Shown: positions 46,152-53,837 of the stretch, piece by piece | Numbering within the stretch: position 1 is the stretch's first letter | Layout of the letters: each line of letters opens with the position of its first letter | From: Nitrospirota bacterium | Lineage (GTDB): Bacteria > Nitrospirota > Thermodesulfovibrionia > Thermodesulfovibrionales > UBA6898 | Length of the DNA stretch: 58,650 nucleotides | NCBI GenBank assembly: GCA_024275975.1 | Contig: JAJRYC010000059.1 | Location: forward strand, 1-58,650 | Direction: 5' to 3' | Program-made: the position numbers and the translations under genes | Notes under the pieces: generated by a model | What the model saw: only the letters and a program-made list of their open reading frames with translations | Databases searched by the model: none | Told to the model about the DNA's origin: nothing

Positions 46152-46582
46152 GAGATACCCTTTTCCTCTAAAAAATTTCTGATCGATATCGCCTGTGCAT
46201 CCCGAATTTTTTTTGTATCAACATACATCCTGAATACCAGCGAGCTGAATTCATTGAGCATTCCCGGCACCTTTTCGTAAAGCAGCCTGCCTTTTTTTAC
46301 TACTGAAAATTTTAAAAGCGGGCTTGCCCGCCTTAGATCAACAACATCAACATTATTTGTATGTAACAGTCTTATTACAGTATTTGTCAACTCCAGAATA
46401 TCTACCGGTTTATCAAATAAAAACGCGATGTCAATGTCGCTTTTTTTATGAATCTTGCCGGAGGCAGCAGAGCCAAAAAGTATGACAAGCCTGAGTCCCT
46501 CTCTCTGAAATATGGGGATAAGTCTGTTTTTTAATACTTCTTCGGTAATTTCCTCTTTACGCCTTTCCATATTCATTCCCAT
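46148..46582 (-). CDS. mntA: MntA-like minimal nucleotidyltransferase antitoxin
   Basis: A 144-residue nucleotidyltransferase with the core motif ILFGSAASGKIHKKSDIDIAFL (GSx10DxD pattern) and a third acidic position in VDVVDL. It pairs with the overlapping HepT gene as a type VII toxin-antitoxin module. Three in-frame ATG codons lie at 46582, 46576 and 46570; the third has GGGA 6 nt upstream and may be the true start. Confidence 0.9.
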   Translation of the reverse strand: MGMNMERRKEEITEEVLKNRLIPIFQREGLRLVILFGSAASGKIHKKSDIDIAFLFDKPVDILELTNTVIRLLHTNNVDVVDLRRASPLLKFSVVKKGRLLYEKVPGMLNEFSSLVFRMYVDTKKIRDAQAISIRNFLEEKGIS

Positions 46583-46644
46583 GATTTAAGAAAACCACCT
46601 GATTTACTAACAGTGTCGGCCTGGAACTTGTCTGCTGATAAAAA

Positions 46645-46721
46645 TGGTCGGGGCGACCCGATTTGAACGGGCGGCCTCTCGCACCCCAAGCGAGTGCGCT
46701 ACCAATCTGCGCTACGCCCCG
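46645..46721 (-). tRNA. tRNA-Pro (UGG)
   Basis: A 77-nt tRNA with acceptor stem CGGGGCG/CGCCCCG, discriminator A and encoded CCA. The anticodon stem CTCGC/GCGAG encloses loop TTGGGGT, giving anticodon TGG. The C1-G72 pair and A73 fit proline identity. It lies between merR-like and mntA genes. Confidence 0.96.
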
Positions 46722-46723
46722 AC

Positions 46724-47119
46724 TTAACTGATCTGTTTTAATATTTCTCTGAGTCTGTTCTTTACGAATGTTATAATATCGGCGGGACTTTCTGAATTAT
46801 TTCTTCGAATCTCCGCAACTCTTTTGGGGCCCGGGATCCTTATTGTGCCTTCACCAAACTTTTTTCTAACACCTTCTATAGTATACCTTTCCTGGTATAA
46901 CATTTTCTTTAATTCGAAAATCAGTTCGAGATCTTTCCTCGCATAGACCCTCTGTCCGGATTTGTTTTTCCTCGGCTTCAGAAAAGGAAATTCGGTCTCC
47001 CAGTATCTCAGGACATAGGATTCGATGCCGGTAATCTTACTCACCTCGCCTATCTTGTAAAAAAGTTTATCAGGTAGGGGCAGTTGAGTATTAATGCTTT
47101 TTTTTGCAGTTTTATGCAT
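46724..47119 (-). CDS. MerR-family transcriptional regulator
   Basis: A 131-residue MerR-type regulator. The winged-helix domain reads [32 protein letters not shown], described by its helix-turn-helix [10 protein letters not shown] and the RYWE turn; [13 protein letters not shown] is wing 2. The rest forms a helix and a basic tail without an obvious metal or drug pocket. This short MerR type commonly follows ihfA in deltaproteobacteria and relatives. Its start overlaps the last codons of ihfA. Confidence 0.92.
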   Translation of the reverse strand: MHKTAKKSINTQLPLPDKLFYKIGEVSKITGIESYVLRYWETEFPFLKPRKNKSGQRVYARKDLELIFELKKMLYQERYTIEGVRKKFGEGTIRIPGPKRVAEIRRNNSESPADIITFVKNRLREILKQIS

Positions 47120-47396
47120 CTAATTTTTCTATCTCTTCTTTCAACTGGTTGCTCACCCTGAAGGTTACCACCCTTCTCGGCGTTATCTCTATATCTTCGC
47201 CCGTCTTTGGATTACGTCCCCTGCGGGACATCTTTTTTCTGACATTAAACGTTCCGAACCCGGATATCTTCACTGATTAACCCTCTTGAAAAGTCTGTTT
47301 CATTGTATCAAAAATGATCTCAATTATGTCCTGAGCTTCTTTTTTGGACAACCCAACTTTCTCAAAAATTGCATCAACAAGATCAACTTTTGTCAT
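47112..47396 (-). CDS. ihfA: Integration host factor alpha subunit, frame interrupted by an in-frame TAA
   Basis: The joined frame of 94 codons gives a full IHF-alpha/HU-type DNA-bending protein: [20 protein letters not shown], then [26 protein letters not shown] and [10 protein letters not shown]. Codon 40 (47277-47279) is TAA, at QEG[12 protein letters not shown]. E. coli IhfA has NGEQVKLSGFG at the same place, so a conserved Glu codon is replaced. Phase is unchanged across the site. GGGAG lies 8 nt before the ATG and a consensus promoter lies upstream. The product without readthrough would be 39 residues with no DNA-binding arm. Confidence 0.92.
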
Positions 47397-47423
47397 GTTT
47401 ACATCTCCCATTAAATTTTCTTA

Positions 47424-47452
47424 ATTATATTAAGGAGATAGCCGATTGTCAA
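47424..47452 (-). promoter_or_regulatory. Consensus sigma-70 promoter of ihfA-merR
   Basis: TTGACA (47447-47452) and TATAAT (47424-47429) separated by exactly 17 nt on the minus strand, about 28 nt before the ihfA ATG. Both hexamers are perfect, suggesting strong expression of a gene that nevertheless contains an in-frame TAA. Confidence 0.85.
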
Positions 47453-47712
47453 GCTTATTTTGTAATTTCGACCGGTTTAGACTGCGCTGTCTGCTTTAAG
47501 CATATCTGTTCAGGGGTCTCAGAGAGTCTCTTTATTGATCACCATTTTTAGTTTTCAGCATACCCAAAGTTTTTAATCTGGCGACCGGAACCTCCTGAAA
47601 ATACTGCATTCCTGATTAAGGACAGCAGGAATGACAGACAACAATATTGAGTTTATACACAGGCTCTGTTTATATGCTAATATATATCCTCAATATTCAG
47701 CGGAGGATATAT

Positions 47713-49173
47713 ATGGCTTACATCGATTTAAGGGCGTTTATACAACAACTCGAAAACAAAGGACTTCTGGTGCGCGTGAAGACTGAGGTCGACCCGATAC
47801 TCGAAATCGCAGAGATTACCGACCGGATGTGTAAATCACCCGGCGGCGGCAAGGCGCTGTTTTTCGAAAATGTAAAAGGCTCCGCCTTTCCTGTGGCGAC
47901 GAACCTATTTGGTTCTTTCCAGCGCATGTGTCTCGCCCTGGAGGTCGAAGAGCTGGACGATATAGCAAAAAGGATTAAAGGCCTGTTAAATCAGGCCCCA
48001 CCCAGGTCTTTTATGGAGAAACTGTCATTGCTTCCCAAACTGGTCGAATTTTCCAGGTTTTTCCCAAAGCACGTAAAGAGCGCTCCATGCCAGGAGGTTA
48101 TCGAGAAAGAAGACCCCGATCTCGGCAAATTTCCGGTTATAAAGTGCTGGCCGGGTGACGGAATGCGGGATGAGGGCCGCTTTATTACCCTTCCCATGGT
48201 CTTCACGAAAGATCCTGAAACAGGACGTCCCAACTGCGGTATGTACCGCATACATATTTATGATAAAAAAACAACTGGAATGCACTGGCATATACATAAG
48301 GATGGAGCAAGGCATTATGAAAAATACAAAAAGATGGGCAGCCGGATGCCGGCTGCAATTGCAGTAGGAAGCGACCCTGCCGTTATATACGCTTCCAGCG
48401 CGCCGCTCCCCGAATCACTGGACGAGATGATGTTCGCGGGCTTCCTGCGAAAAAAACCGGTCGACATGGTCAAATGCGTAACATCCGACATTGAAGTCCC
48501 CGCAAACAGCGAACTGGTCATAGAGGGCTACCTTGAACCAGGCGAGACAAGGATCGAAGGACCTTTCGGGGACCACACAGGATTTTATTCTCCTGCCGAG
48601 CCCTACCCTGTATTTCATGTCTCCTGTATCACTCACAGGAAGGACATGATATATCCGGCAACAGTTGTGGGAAAACCGCCGATGGAAGACTGTTATATGG
48701 GAAAAGCCACCGGGAGGATTTTCCTGCCCCTGGTTCAGCTCGATTTCCCTGAAATAACAGATATGAACCTGCCGATGGAAGGGGTCTTCCATAACTTCGC
48801 AATCATATCCATCAAAAAAAGCTATCCGGGCCATGCAAAAAAAATCATCCACGGATTGTGGGGCAAAGGACAGATGATGTTCGCGAAACTGATCATTGTG
48901 GTTGATGATGACGTGAATATTAATGATCTTTCGTATACTGCATGGAGAGTGCTGAACAATGTGGACTGGAAACGTGACACCGTCTTTGCCGATGGTCCTC
49001 TCGACGCATTGGACCATGCTGCTAACTGGCCCCTTTACGGCTCAAAAATGGGCATCGACGCAACACGGAAAACCCGTGAGGAAGGTATGATGCGAGACTG
49101 GCCTGAAGAGATATTCATGTCGGAAGAGATAAAAAAGCTGGTTGACTCAAGATGGAAGGAATACGGTATCTAA
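47713..49173 (+). CDS. ubiD: UbiD family decarboxylase
   Basis: A 486-residue prenylated-FMN-dependent decarboxylase of the UbiD family, the length usual for menaquinone or ubiquinone pathway members. GKALFFENVKGSAFPVATNL, MHWHIHKDGARHY, and GPFGDHTGFYSPAEPYPVFH are typical, the last holding the cofactor-contact and acid residues. The ATG at 47713 has GGAGG 6 nt upstream, so the longer upstream frame is not used. No ubiX-type flavin prenyltransferase is in the window. It probably acts in futalosine-type menaquinone synthesis or aromatic acid decarboxylation. Confidence 0.93.
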   Translation: MAYIDLRAFIQQLENKGLLVRVKTEVDPILEIAEITDRMCKSPGGGKALFFENVKGSAFPVATNLFGSFQRMCLALEVEELDDIAKRIKGLLNQAPPRSFMEKLSLLPKLVEFSRFFPKHVKSAPCQEVIEKEDPDLGKFPVIKCWPGDGMRDEGRFITLPMVFTKDPETGRPNCGMYRIHIYDKKTTGMHWHIHKDGARHYEKYKKMGSRMPAAIAVGSDPAVIYASSAPLPESLDEMMFAGFLRKKPVDMVKCVTSDIEVPANSELVIEGYLEPGETRIEGPFGDHTGFYSPAEPYPVFHVSCITHRKDMIYPATVVGKPPMEDCYMGKATGRIFLPLVQLDFPEITDMNLPMEGVFHNFAIISIKKSYPGHAKKIIHGLWGKGQMMFAKLIIVVDDDVNINDLSYTAWRVLNNVDWKRDTVFADGPLDALDHAANWPLYGSKMGIDATRKTREEGMMRDWPEEIFMSEEIKKLVDSRWKEYGI

Positions 49174-49185
49174 TATACCTTCATT

Positions 49186-49737
49186 TCAGTTGAAACTGTT
49201 CATGGCATAGTCTATTCCGTCTGCCATGATTGAATAGACGGCTTCCGACGCCCTGTGTACAGCTTCCCTGATTAACGGAATTTCATTACGTCTGAATTTC
49301 GACAGGACATAGTCTTCAACCGGCATATTCTCATCCCGTCCTATTCCTATCTTTATCCTGATAAAATCCCTTGAACCTATACTTTCTATTACTGAACCGA
49401 CTCCTCTGTGCCCCCCGTGCGAGCCGCTCTTTCTGATCCTTAGTCTCCCAGGTTCCATATCAAGGTCATCATGGATTACTATAAGTTTGCCCTGAGGGAT
49501 ATTGAACTTCTTGATTGTTTTTTTAACGACCGGACCACTTCTGTTCATAAACGTCAATGGCTCTACCAAGACTGCCTCAGTCCCATCAATAGAGCCATTG
49601 CATATTCTGTAATCATCCCTGTCTCTAAACTTCAGATTGTATTTTCCGGCAAACTCTTCCAGAACCAGAAAACCGACATTATGCCTTGTCCGAGCATACC
49701 TGCTGCCGGGATTGCCAAGACCGACGATAAGCCACAA
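49186..49737 (-). CDS. pth: Peptidyl-tRNA hydrolase
   Basis: Releases tRNA from prematurely ended peptidyl-tRNAs. The 183 residues match the family. VGLGNPGSRYARTRHNVGF contains the catalytic His19, PLTFMNRSGP and VIHDDLDMEPGRLRIR follow, and GSHGGHRGVGSVI is the substrate-binding segment. It follows the ctc/rplY gene by 3 nt. If in-frame UAA codons stall or drop off ribosomes, this enzyme would be relevant, but there is no evidence for that here. Confidence 0.97.
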   Translation of the reverse strand: MWLIVGLGNPGSRYARTRHNVGFLVLEEFAGKYNLKFRDRDDYRICNGSIDGTEAVLVEPLTFMNRSGPVVKKTIKKFNIPQGKLIVIHDDLDMEPGRLRIRKSGSHGGHRGVGSVIESIGSRDFIRIKIGIGRDENMPVEDYVLSKFRRNEIPLIREAVHRASEAVYSIMADGIDYAMNSFN

Positions 49738-49740
49738 ACT

Positions 49741-50409
49741 TTATTTCTCCCCGCTCCCGGCCGCCTCTTCTTCCTTCTTCCCTTTCTTTATCAGTTCGGG
49801 TTCAGAAGCCCCGGAGGTTGCCGCTGCTTCGGTCTCGGGCCCTGCTTCTTCGACAGCCGGAGCTATAATCGTCACTATAATGTCCCCAACGTCGGTAAGG
49901 ACTTTGATATCCTCTTCGAATTTCAGGTCGGCGATATGAATGGACTGTCCGACTTCCATTGCCGATATATCCAACGTGATTTTCCCGGGTATTTTGTCGG
50001 GCAGGCACTCGACTTCAACTTCCCTTGCTGAATGCCTGAGCATCCCGCCATCTCTTTTTACGCCTACAGGCTCCCCCGATGTCGTCACATGGACCGTGAC
50101 CCTGACTTCTTCAGAAAGGGAAATTTCAAAAAAATCCGTATGCAGGAGTTCTCCTTTGACCGGATCCACCTGGTAGTCTTTCAACAGTGCGAGCTTCTTC
50201 TCTCCATCGGCATACTCCAGGTCTATCATCACCTGGTCCCCGGAAGAATTATTGATAACCTTCAGAAGCTCTCTTCTGGGTATCTTTATCGCCTCGGACC
50301 GTCCTTCCCTGTATAAAACAGCGGGGATCATACCATTCCTTCTAAGGGAACGTGCCGCACCTTTTCCATGTTCCTGCCTCTTTTCCACCGCCAAACTGAC
50401 TCTTTCCAT
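49741..50409 (-). CDS. rplY: Ribosomal protein L25/general stress protein Ctc
   Basis: A 222-residue long-form L25 (CTC type) that binds 5S rRNA. The N-terminal L25 domain (QEHGKGAARSLRRNGMIPAVLY) is followed by the beta-rich TL5 C-terminal domain (VDPVKGELLHTDFFEIS). A low-complexity Ala/Glu/Lys tail of about 35 residues ends the protein. The prs-ctc-pth order is conserved in many bacteria. Confidence 0.96.
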   Translation of the reverse strand: MERVSLAVEKRQEHGKGAARSLRRNGMIPAVLYREGRSEAIKIPRRELLKVINNSSGDQVMIDLEYADGEKKLALLKDYQVDPVKGELLHTDFFEISLSEEVRVTVHVTTSGEPVGVKRDGGMLRHSAREVEVECLPDKIPGKITLDISAMEVGQSIHIADLKFEEDIKVLTDVGDIIVTIIAPAVEEAGPETEAAATSGASEPELIKKGKKEEEAAGSGEK

Positions 50410-50435
50410 TTTTCCTCCTCAATATAAGCTGCCGG

Positions 50436-51380
50436 CTAGACAAACAGCGAGCTTATAGATGATTCTTCATTTATTCTTTTTATAGCTTCTCCCAACAGGG
50501 GGGCTATACTCAATACAGTCAACTTCGAACATTGCTCTTTTTTACTGTCAAGAGGAACCGAGTTGGTAACTATCATCTCTTCGATTACAGAGTTGTTTAT
50601 CCTCTCTATCGCCGCACCGGAAAGCACGGCATGTGTGCATGTGACGGACACTCTTCCCGCTCCCTTCTGCATCAGCGCTTCGGCCGCGCGCGTTATGGTG
50701 CCGGCCGTATCCACCATATCATCGATAATTATGGCGTCCCTGTTATGTACATTACCGATAACATTCATGACTTTGCATTCATTGACCTTTTCGCGTCTTT
50801 TGTCGATAATGGCGATTGAACAGTTGAGTTTCTTGGCAAAGGCCCTCGCCCGCTCCACGCCTCCTGCATCGGGAGAAACGATTACCAGCTTTTCCACGTC
50901 ATATTTCTTCTTTATATATTCCAGCAGAACAGGCGATGCATATAAATTATCAACGGGTATATTAAAAAAGCCCTGTATCTGGCCTGCGTGCAGATCCATC
51001 GTGAGCACCCTGTTAGTACCGACCGCCGTTATAAGGTCGGCCACCGCCTTGGCGGAAATAGGCACCCTCGGCTGGACCTTTCTGTCCTGCCTCGCATAGC
51101 CGAAATAAGGAATTACTGCGGTTATGCGCCTGGACGATGCCCTTTTAAGTGCGTCAATCATAAGCAGCAGTTCCATCAAATTGTCATTTACAGGCATACA
51201 TGTGGGTTGAAGCACAAAAACATCCGAGCCTCTTACGTTTGCATTAAGCTGAACCAGTATCTCACCGTCGCTGAAGGTCGAGACCGTAGCGTCAGCTATC
51301 CTGATTCCAAGAAAATCCGCGACAGATTCCGCCAACTCCTTATGCGCCGTACCTGTAATTAATTTCAATCCCGGGGGCAT
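50436..51380 (-). CDS. prs: Ribose-phosphate pyrophosphokinase
   Basis: Makes PRPP from ribose 5-phosphate and ATP, feeding purine, pyrimidine, histidine and tryptophan synthesis and supplying the co-ligand of PyrR. The 314 residues match the class I enzymes. [19 protein letters not shown] and the PRPP-binding [14 protein letters not shown] are intact, as is [10 protein letters not shown] near the catalytic flexible loop. First gene of the prs-ctc-pth run. A SD-like TAAGGAG lies upstream of the ATG. Confidence 0.97.
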   Translation of the reverse strand: MPPGLKLITGTAHKELAESVADFLGIRIADATVSTFSDGEILVQLNANVRGSDVFVLQPTCMPVNDNLMELLLMIDALKRASSRRITAVIPYFGYARQDRKVQPRVPISAKAVADLITAVGTNRVLTMDLHAGQIQGFFNIPVDNLYASPVLLEYIKKKYDVEKLVIVSPDAGGVERARAFAKKLNCSIAIIDKRREKVNECKVMNVIGNVHNRDAIIIDDMVDTAGTITRAAEALMQKGAGRVSVTCTHAVLSGAAIERINNSVIEEMIVTNSVPLDSKKEQCSKLTVLSIAPLLGEAIKRINEESSISSLFV

Positions 51381-51988
51381 TATTTCTCCTTAAATTAAAT
51401 CAGAAAATAGCATGGAACAATTTTATGCCTTAATGCACTATTTTAAACTGGTTATAGTTCTTACATCAATCAAAATTATAATATCCGACTAAGTTTACCA
51501 AATATAAGCCACAAATGTAAAAATTTTTATCTCATGGCCGGCGATACGGGGGAAGTCCTCGCCCTCACGCAATGGACCCTCAATATATATGCGGAATATG
51601 AGCGACCGCCCTGCATTGTCATTTTTGATAGAAACAGCTCTGATTTTCCGGTGTGGTATTGAGATAAAACAGCGATAATTTTTCAGTCTAATTTCCCGTA
51701 ATCAACTGACTGACTAGAATATGCTTATTAGTATATGATATACTTTCATAAAATGGATTGATGACTTGCCACATCCGGAATTCTTATAAGTAAGTCTGTG
51801 TTTGCTTCCATTTTTTTTACATCGGACAATATATCCGGTTGCTATTATGTAAAATCGTTACTATCAATAAAGCAAAGGCAGATCAAATCATATACATAAT
51901 TTTAGACAGATATCTAAAACAATTTCACATCTCAATAACAATAAGTTTTCTCTGGCCCGTTGTTTGGATATGGGGATAGGACTTTTTT
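51381..51988. other. 608-bp divergent intergenic region
   Basis: Mostly AT-rich sequence between prs and a lone glycosyltransferase gene. A short island of higher GC at about 51535-51625 contrasts with its surroundings, but no RNA fold or family is recognised. No tRNA and no convincing gene seen. It must contain the promoters of both flanking genes, which I could not place with confidence. Confidence 0.5.
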
Positions 51989-53092
51989 ATGAAAATTGCT
52001 TACATTGTCCTTAAAGGTATGCCGGAAGGTGGCGGCATAGAAAAGTACACGGAGGAAGTGGGGTCCAGGCTGGCAAAAAAGGGGCATGAGGTTATCGTCT
52101 ACACAATGAGGCACTATAATGCCAGAGACGGCATGTATAAGGGCATGAGAATTAAGACGGTACCATCTTTAAACACCAGAAGCTTTGAAAAACTTACTGC
52201 ATCATTTATAGCCACAATGCAACAATGCTTCGAAAAAAAAATTGATATCGTGCACTTTCACGCGTTTGGACCGGCAATGTTCTGTTTTATCCCCAGGCTG
52301 ATCGGAAGAAAGGTTGTAGTACAGGGACACGGACTTGAATGGAAAAGATCAAGATTCGGCAAGACCGGAAGACTGTTTCTGAAATTAGCGGAAATACCCT
52401 CCGTAAAGCTGCCCAATGTCGTAACAGCTGTTTCCAGGGTCCAGAAAGAGTATATGCTGAATAAACACGGGGTGAAATGCCATTACATACCAACCGGAGT
52501 CAATCCTCCGCAGATAGAAAAGCCGGATATGATAAAGGAATATTATGGACTCCATGGCAACGACTATATTCTCTTTGTCGCGAGGCTGGTGAAGGAAAAA
52601 GGCGCCCATTATTTAATTGACGCCTACAACAAACTTGATACGGACCTAAAGCTGGTGATCGTCGGCGACGCGAAACATGAACGCTATTACAAGGCCAGGC
52701 TCCACAGGATGGCGGGGGACAACAAAAATATTATCTTCACCAATTTTATACACGGTAAAATACTCGACGAACTCCTCTCCAACTGTCATCTCTTTGTGCT
52801 CCCTTCAGAGATTGAGGGCCTGCCGACAGCACTTCTCGAGGCGATGAGTTACAGCAACTGCTGCCTTGTCAGCGACATACCGGAAAACATCGAGGTGATG
52901 GATAATAACGGGTATACTTTCAGAAATAAAGACAAAAACGACCTTCTTGACAAGTTAAACTACCTGATAAATAACAATAATGCGATAGACGCAGTCAGAG
53001 AAAAAGCAAAAGACCATGTCCTTAATAAATATTCATGGGATATGGTGGCGGATGAGATCGAAAAGCTCTACAAAACAACACTGGATCGCTGA
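51989..53092 (+). CDS. Family 1/4 glycosyltransferase
   Basis: A 367-residue GT-B fold glycosyltransferase. The N-terminal Gly-rich segment MPEGGGIEKYTEEVGSRLA, DIVHFHAFGP, YIPTGVNP and YILFVARLVKEKGAHYLIDA are typical. The donor-binding EX7E-type region is LPSEIEGLPTALLEAM. It stands alone, about 11 kb from the exopolysaccharide locus, on the strand opposite its neighbours, in AT-richer flanks that suggest separate acquisition. GATAGGA lies upstream of the ATG. Confidence 0.92.
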   Translation: MKIAYIVLKGMPEGGGIEKYTEEVGSRLAKKGHEVIVYTMRHYNARDGMYKGMRIKTVPSLNTRSFEKLTASFIATMQQCFEKKIDIVHFHAFGPAMFCFIPRLIGRKVVVQGHGLEWKRSRFGKTGRLFLKLAEIPSVKLPNVVTAVSRVQKEYMLNKHGVKCHYIPTGVNPPQIEKPDMIKEYYGLHGNDYILFVARLVKEKGAHYLIDAYNKLDTDLKLVIVGDAKHERYYKARLHRMAGDNKNIIFTNFIHGKILDELLSNCHLFVLPSEIEGLPTALLEAMSYSNCCLVSDIPENIEVMDNNGYTFRNKDKNDLLDKLNYLINNNNAIDAVREKAKDHVLNKYSWDMVADEIEKLYKTTLDR

Positions 53093-53258
53093 ACATATCC
53101 GTCAATATATCTTCTCTCTGTTTTTAAACTTTCGCATCAGACGCAATACATCCACGGTTTTCCCTTTTCCATGTTCCATCCGCCATCTCAAAAAAAGCCT
53201 ACATCACCTCGCCGCAAAGTCCGGATGGGATACCTGTGCTGATAAGCTCCACGAGGGC

Positions 53259-53816
53259 TCAACTGAATTCCCTTTCACATTGCTCTATAATAGACTTTAA
53301 TTCATCCTTGCTCATGTCCGGGATAACGAGACAGCCATCTTCGTCCCTTTCGATCTTCGATATATTGGGATACATCTCCTCGATCAGTCTTAAATTGAGA
53401 GACTGAAGTTTAATAGTTTCCAGGAGTTTCCTGTTTTCTTCCTCGAGGTTATATTTTTCCATGGCTGAATGAATCGACAACTTCAATTCGATATCGTCCC
53501 ATGGTTTTTTGAAAAACCGGTAAATTTCCCCGCTGTTTACCGCTTTCATGGCAGACTCGATACTCGCATGTCCGGTCAGCATGATCCTTATTGTTTCAGG
53601 GCGAAGCTCTTTTACCTTTGAAAAAAACTCCGCCCCGGACATGCCCGGCATTCTTTCATCTGAAATGATAACCTTAATCCTGTTATTGCTGAGAATCTCG
53701 ATCCCCTCGCTCCCGCTGTTCGCGGTAAATATCTCATAGGGTTCGTCGATAAGCGCCCTCTTCAGTGATGAGATGACACTGGCTTCATCATCGACAATAA
53801 GTATGCTGTTTCGCAT
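53259..53816 (-). CDS. Response regulator, receiver domain with C-terminal helical extension
   Basis: A 185-residue protein with a CheY-like receiver: ILIVDDEASV, phosphoacceptor Asp53 in VIISDERMPGMSG, Thr in MLTGHAS, and the KPW turn (FFKKPWDD). A coiled-coil of about 60 residues follows, ending in a short acidic tail. There is no DNA-binding or catalytic output domain. It is last in the run MglA-like, histidine kinase, receiver-GspE, this gene, and its receiver resembles that of the upstream GspE fusion. Confidence 0.93.
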   Translation of the reverse strand: MRNSILIVDDEASVISSLKRALIDEPYEIFTANSGSEGIEILSNNRIKVIISDERMPGMSGAEFFSKVKELRPETIRIMLTGHASIESAMKAVNSGEIYRFFKKPWDDIELKLSIHSAMEKYNLEEENRKLLETIKLQSLNLRLIEEMYPNISKIERDEDGCLVIPDMSKDELKSIIEQCEREFS

Positions 53817-53837
53817 CGCAAAAACCTCCCTTCTTTT

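Noticed and set aside
51535-51670. GC-richer 42-codon plus-strand ORF in the prs upstream region
   Set aside because: No ribosome binding site, no recognised family, and equally open on the other strand, so coding cannot be supported.
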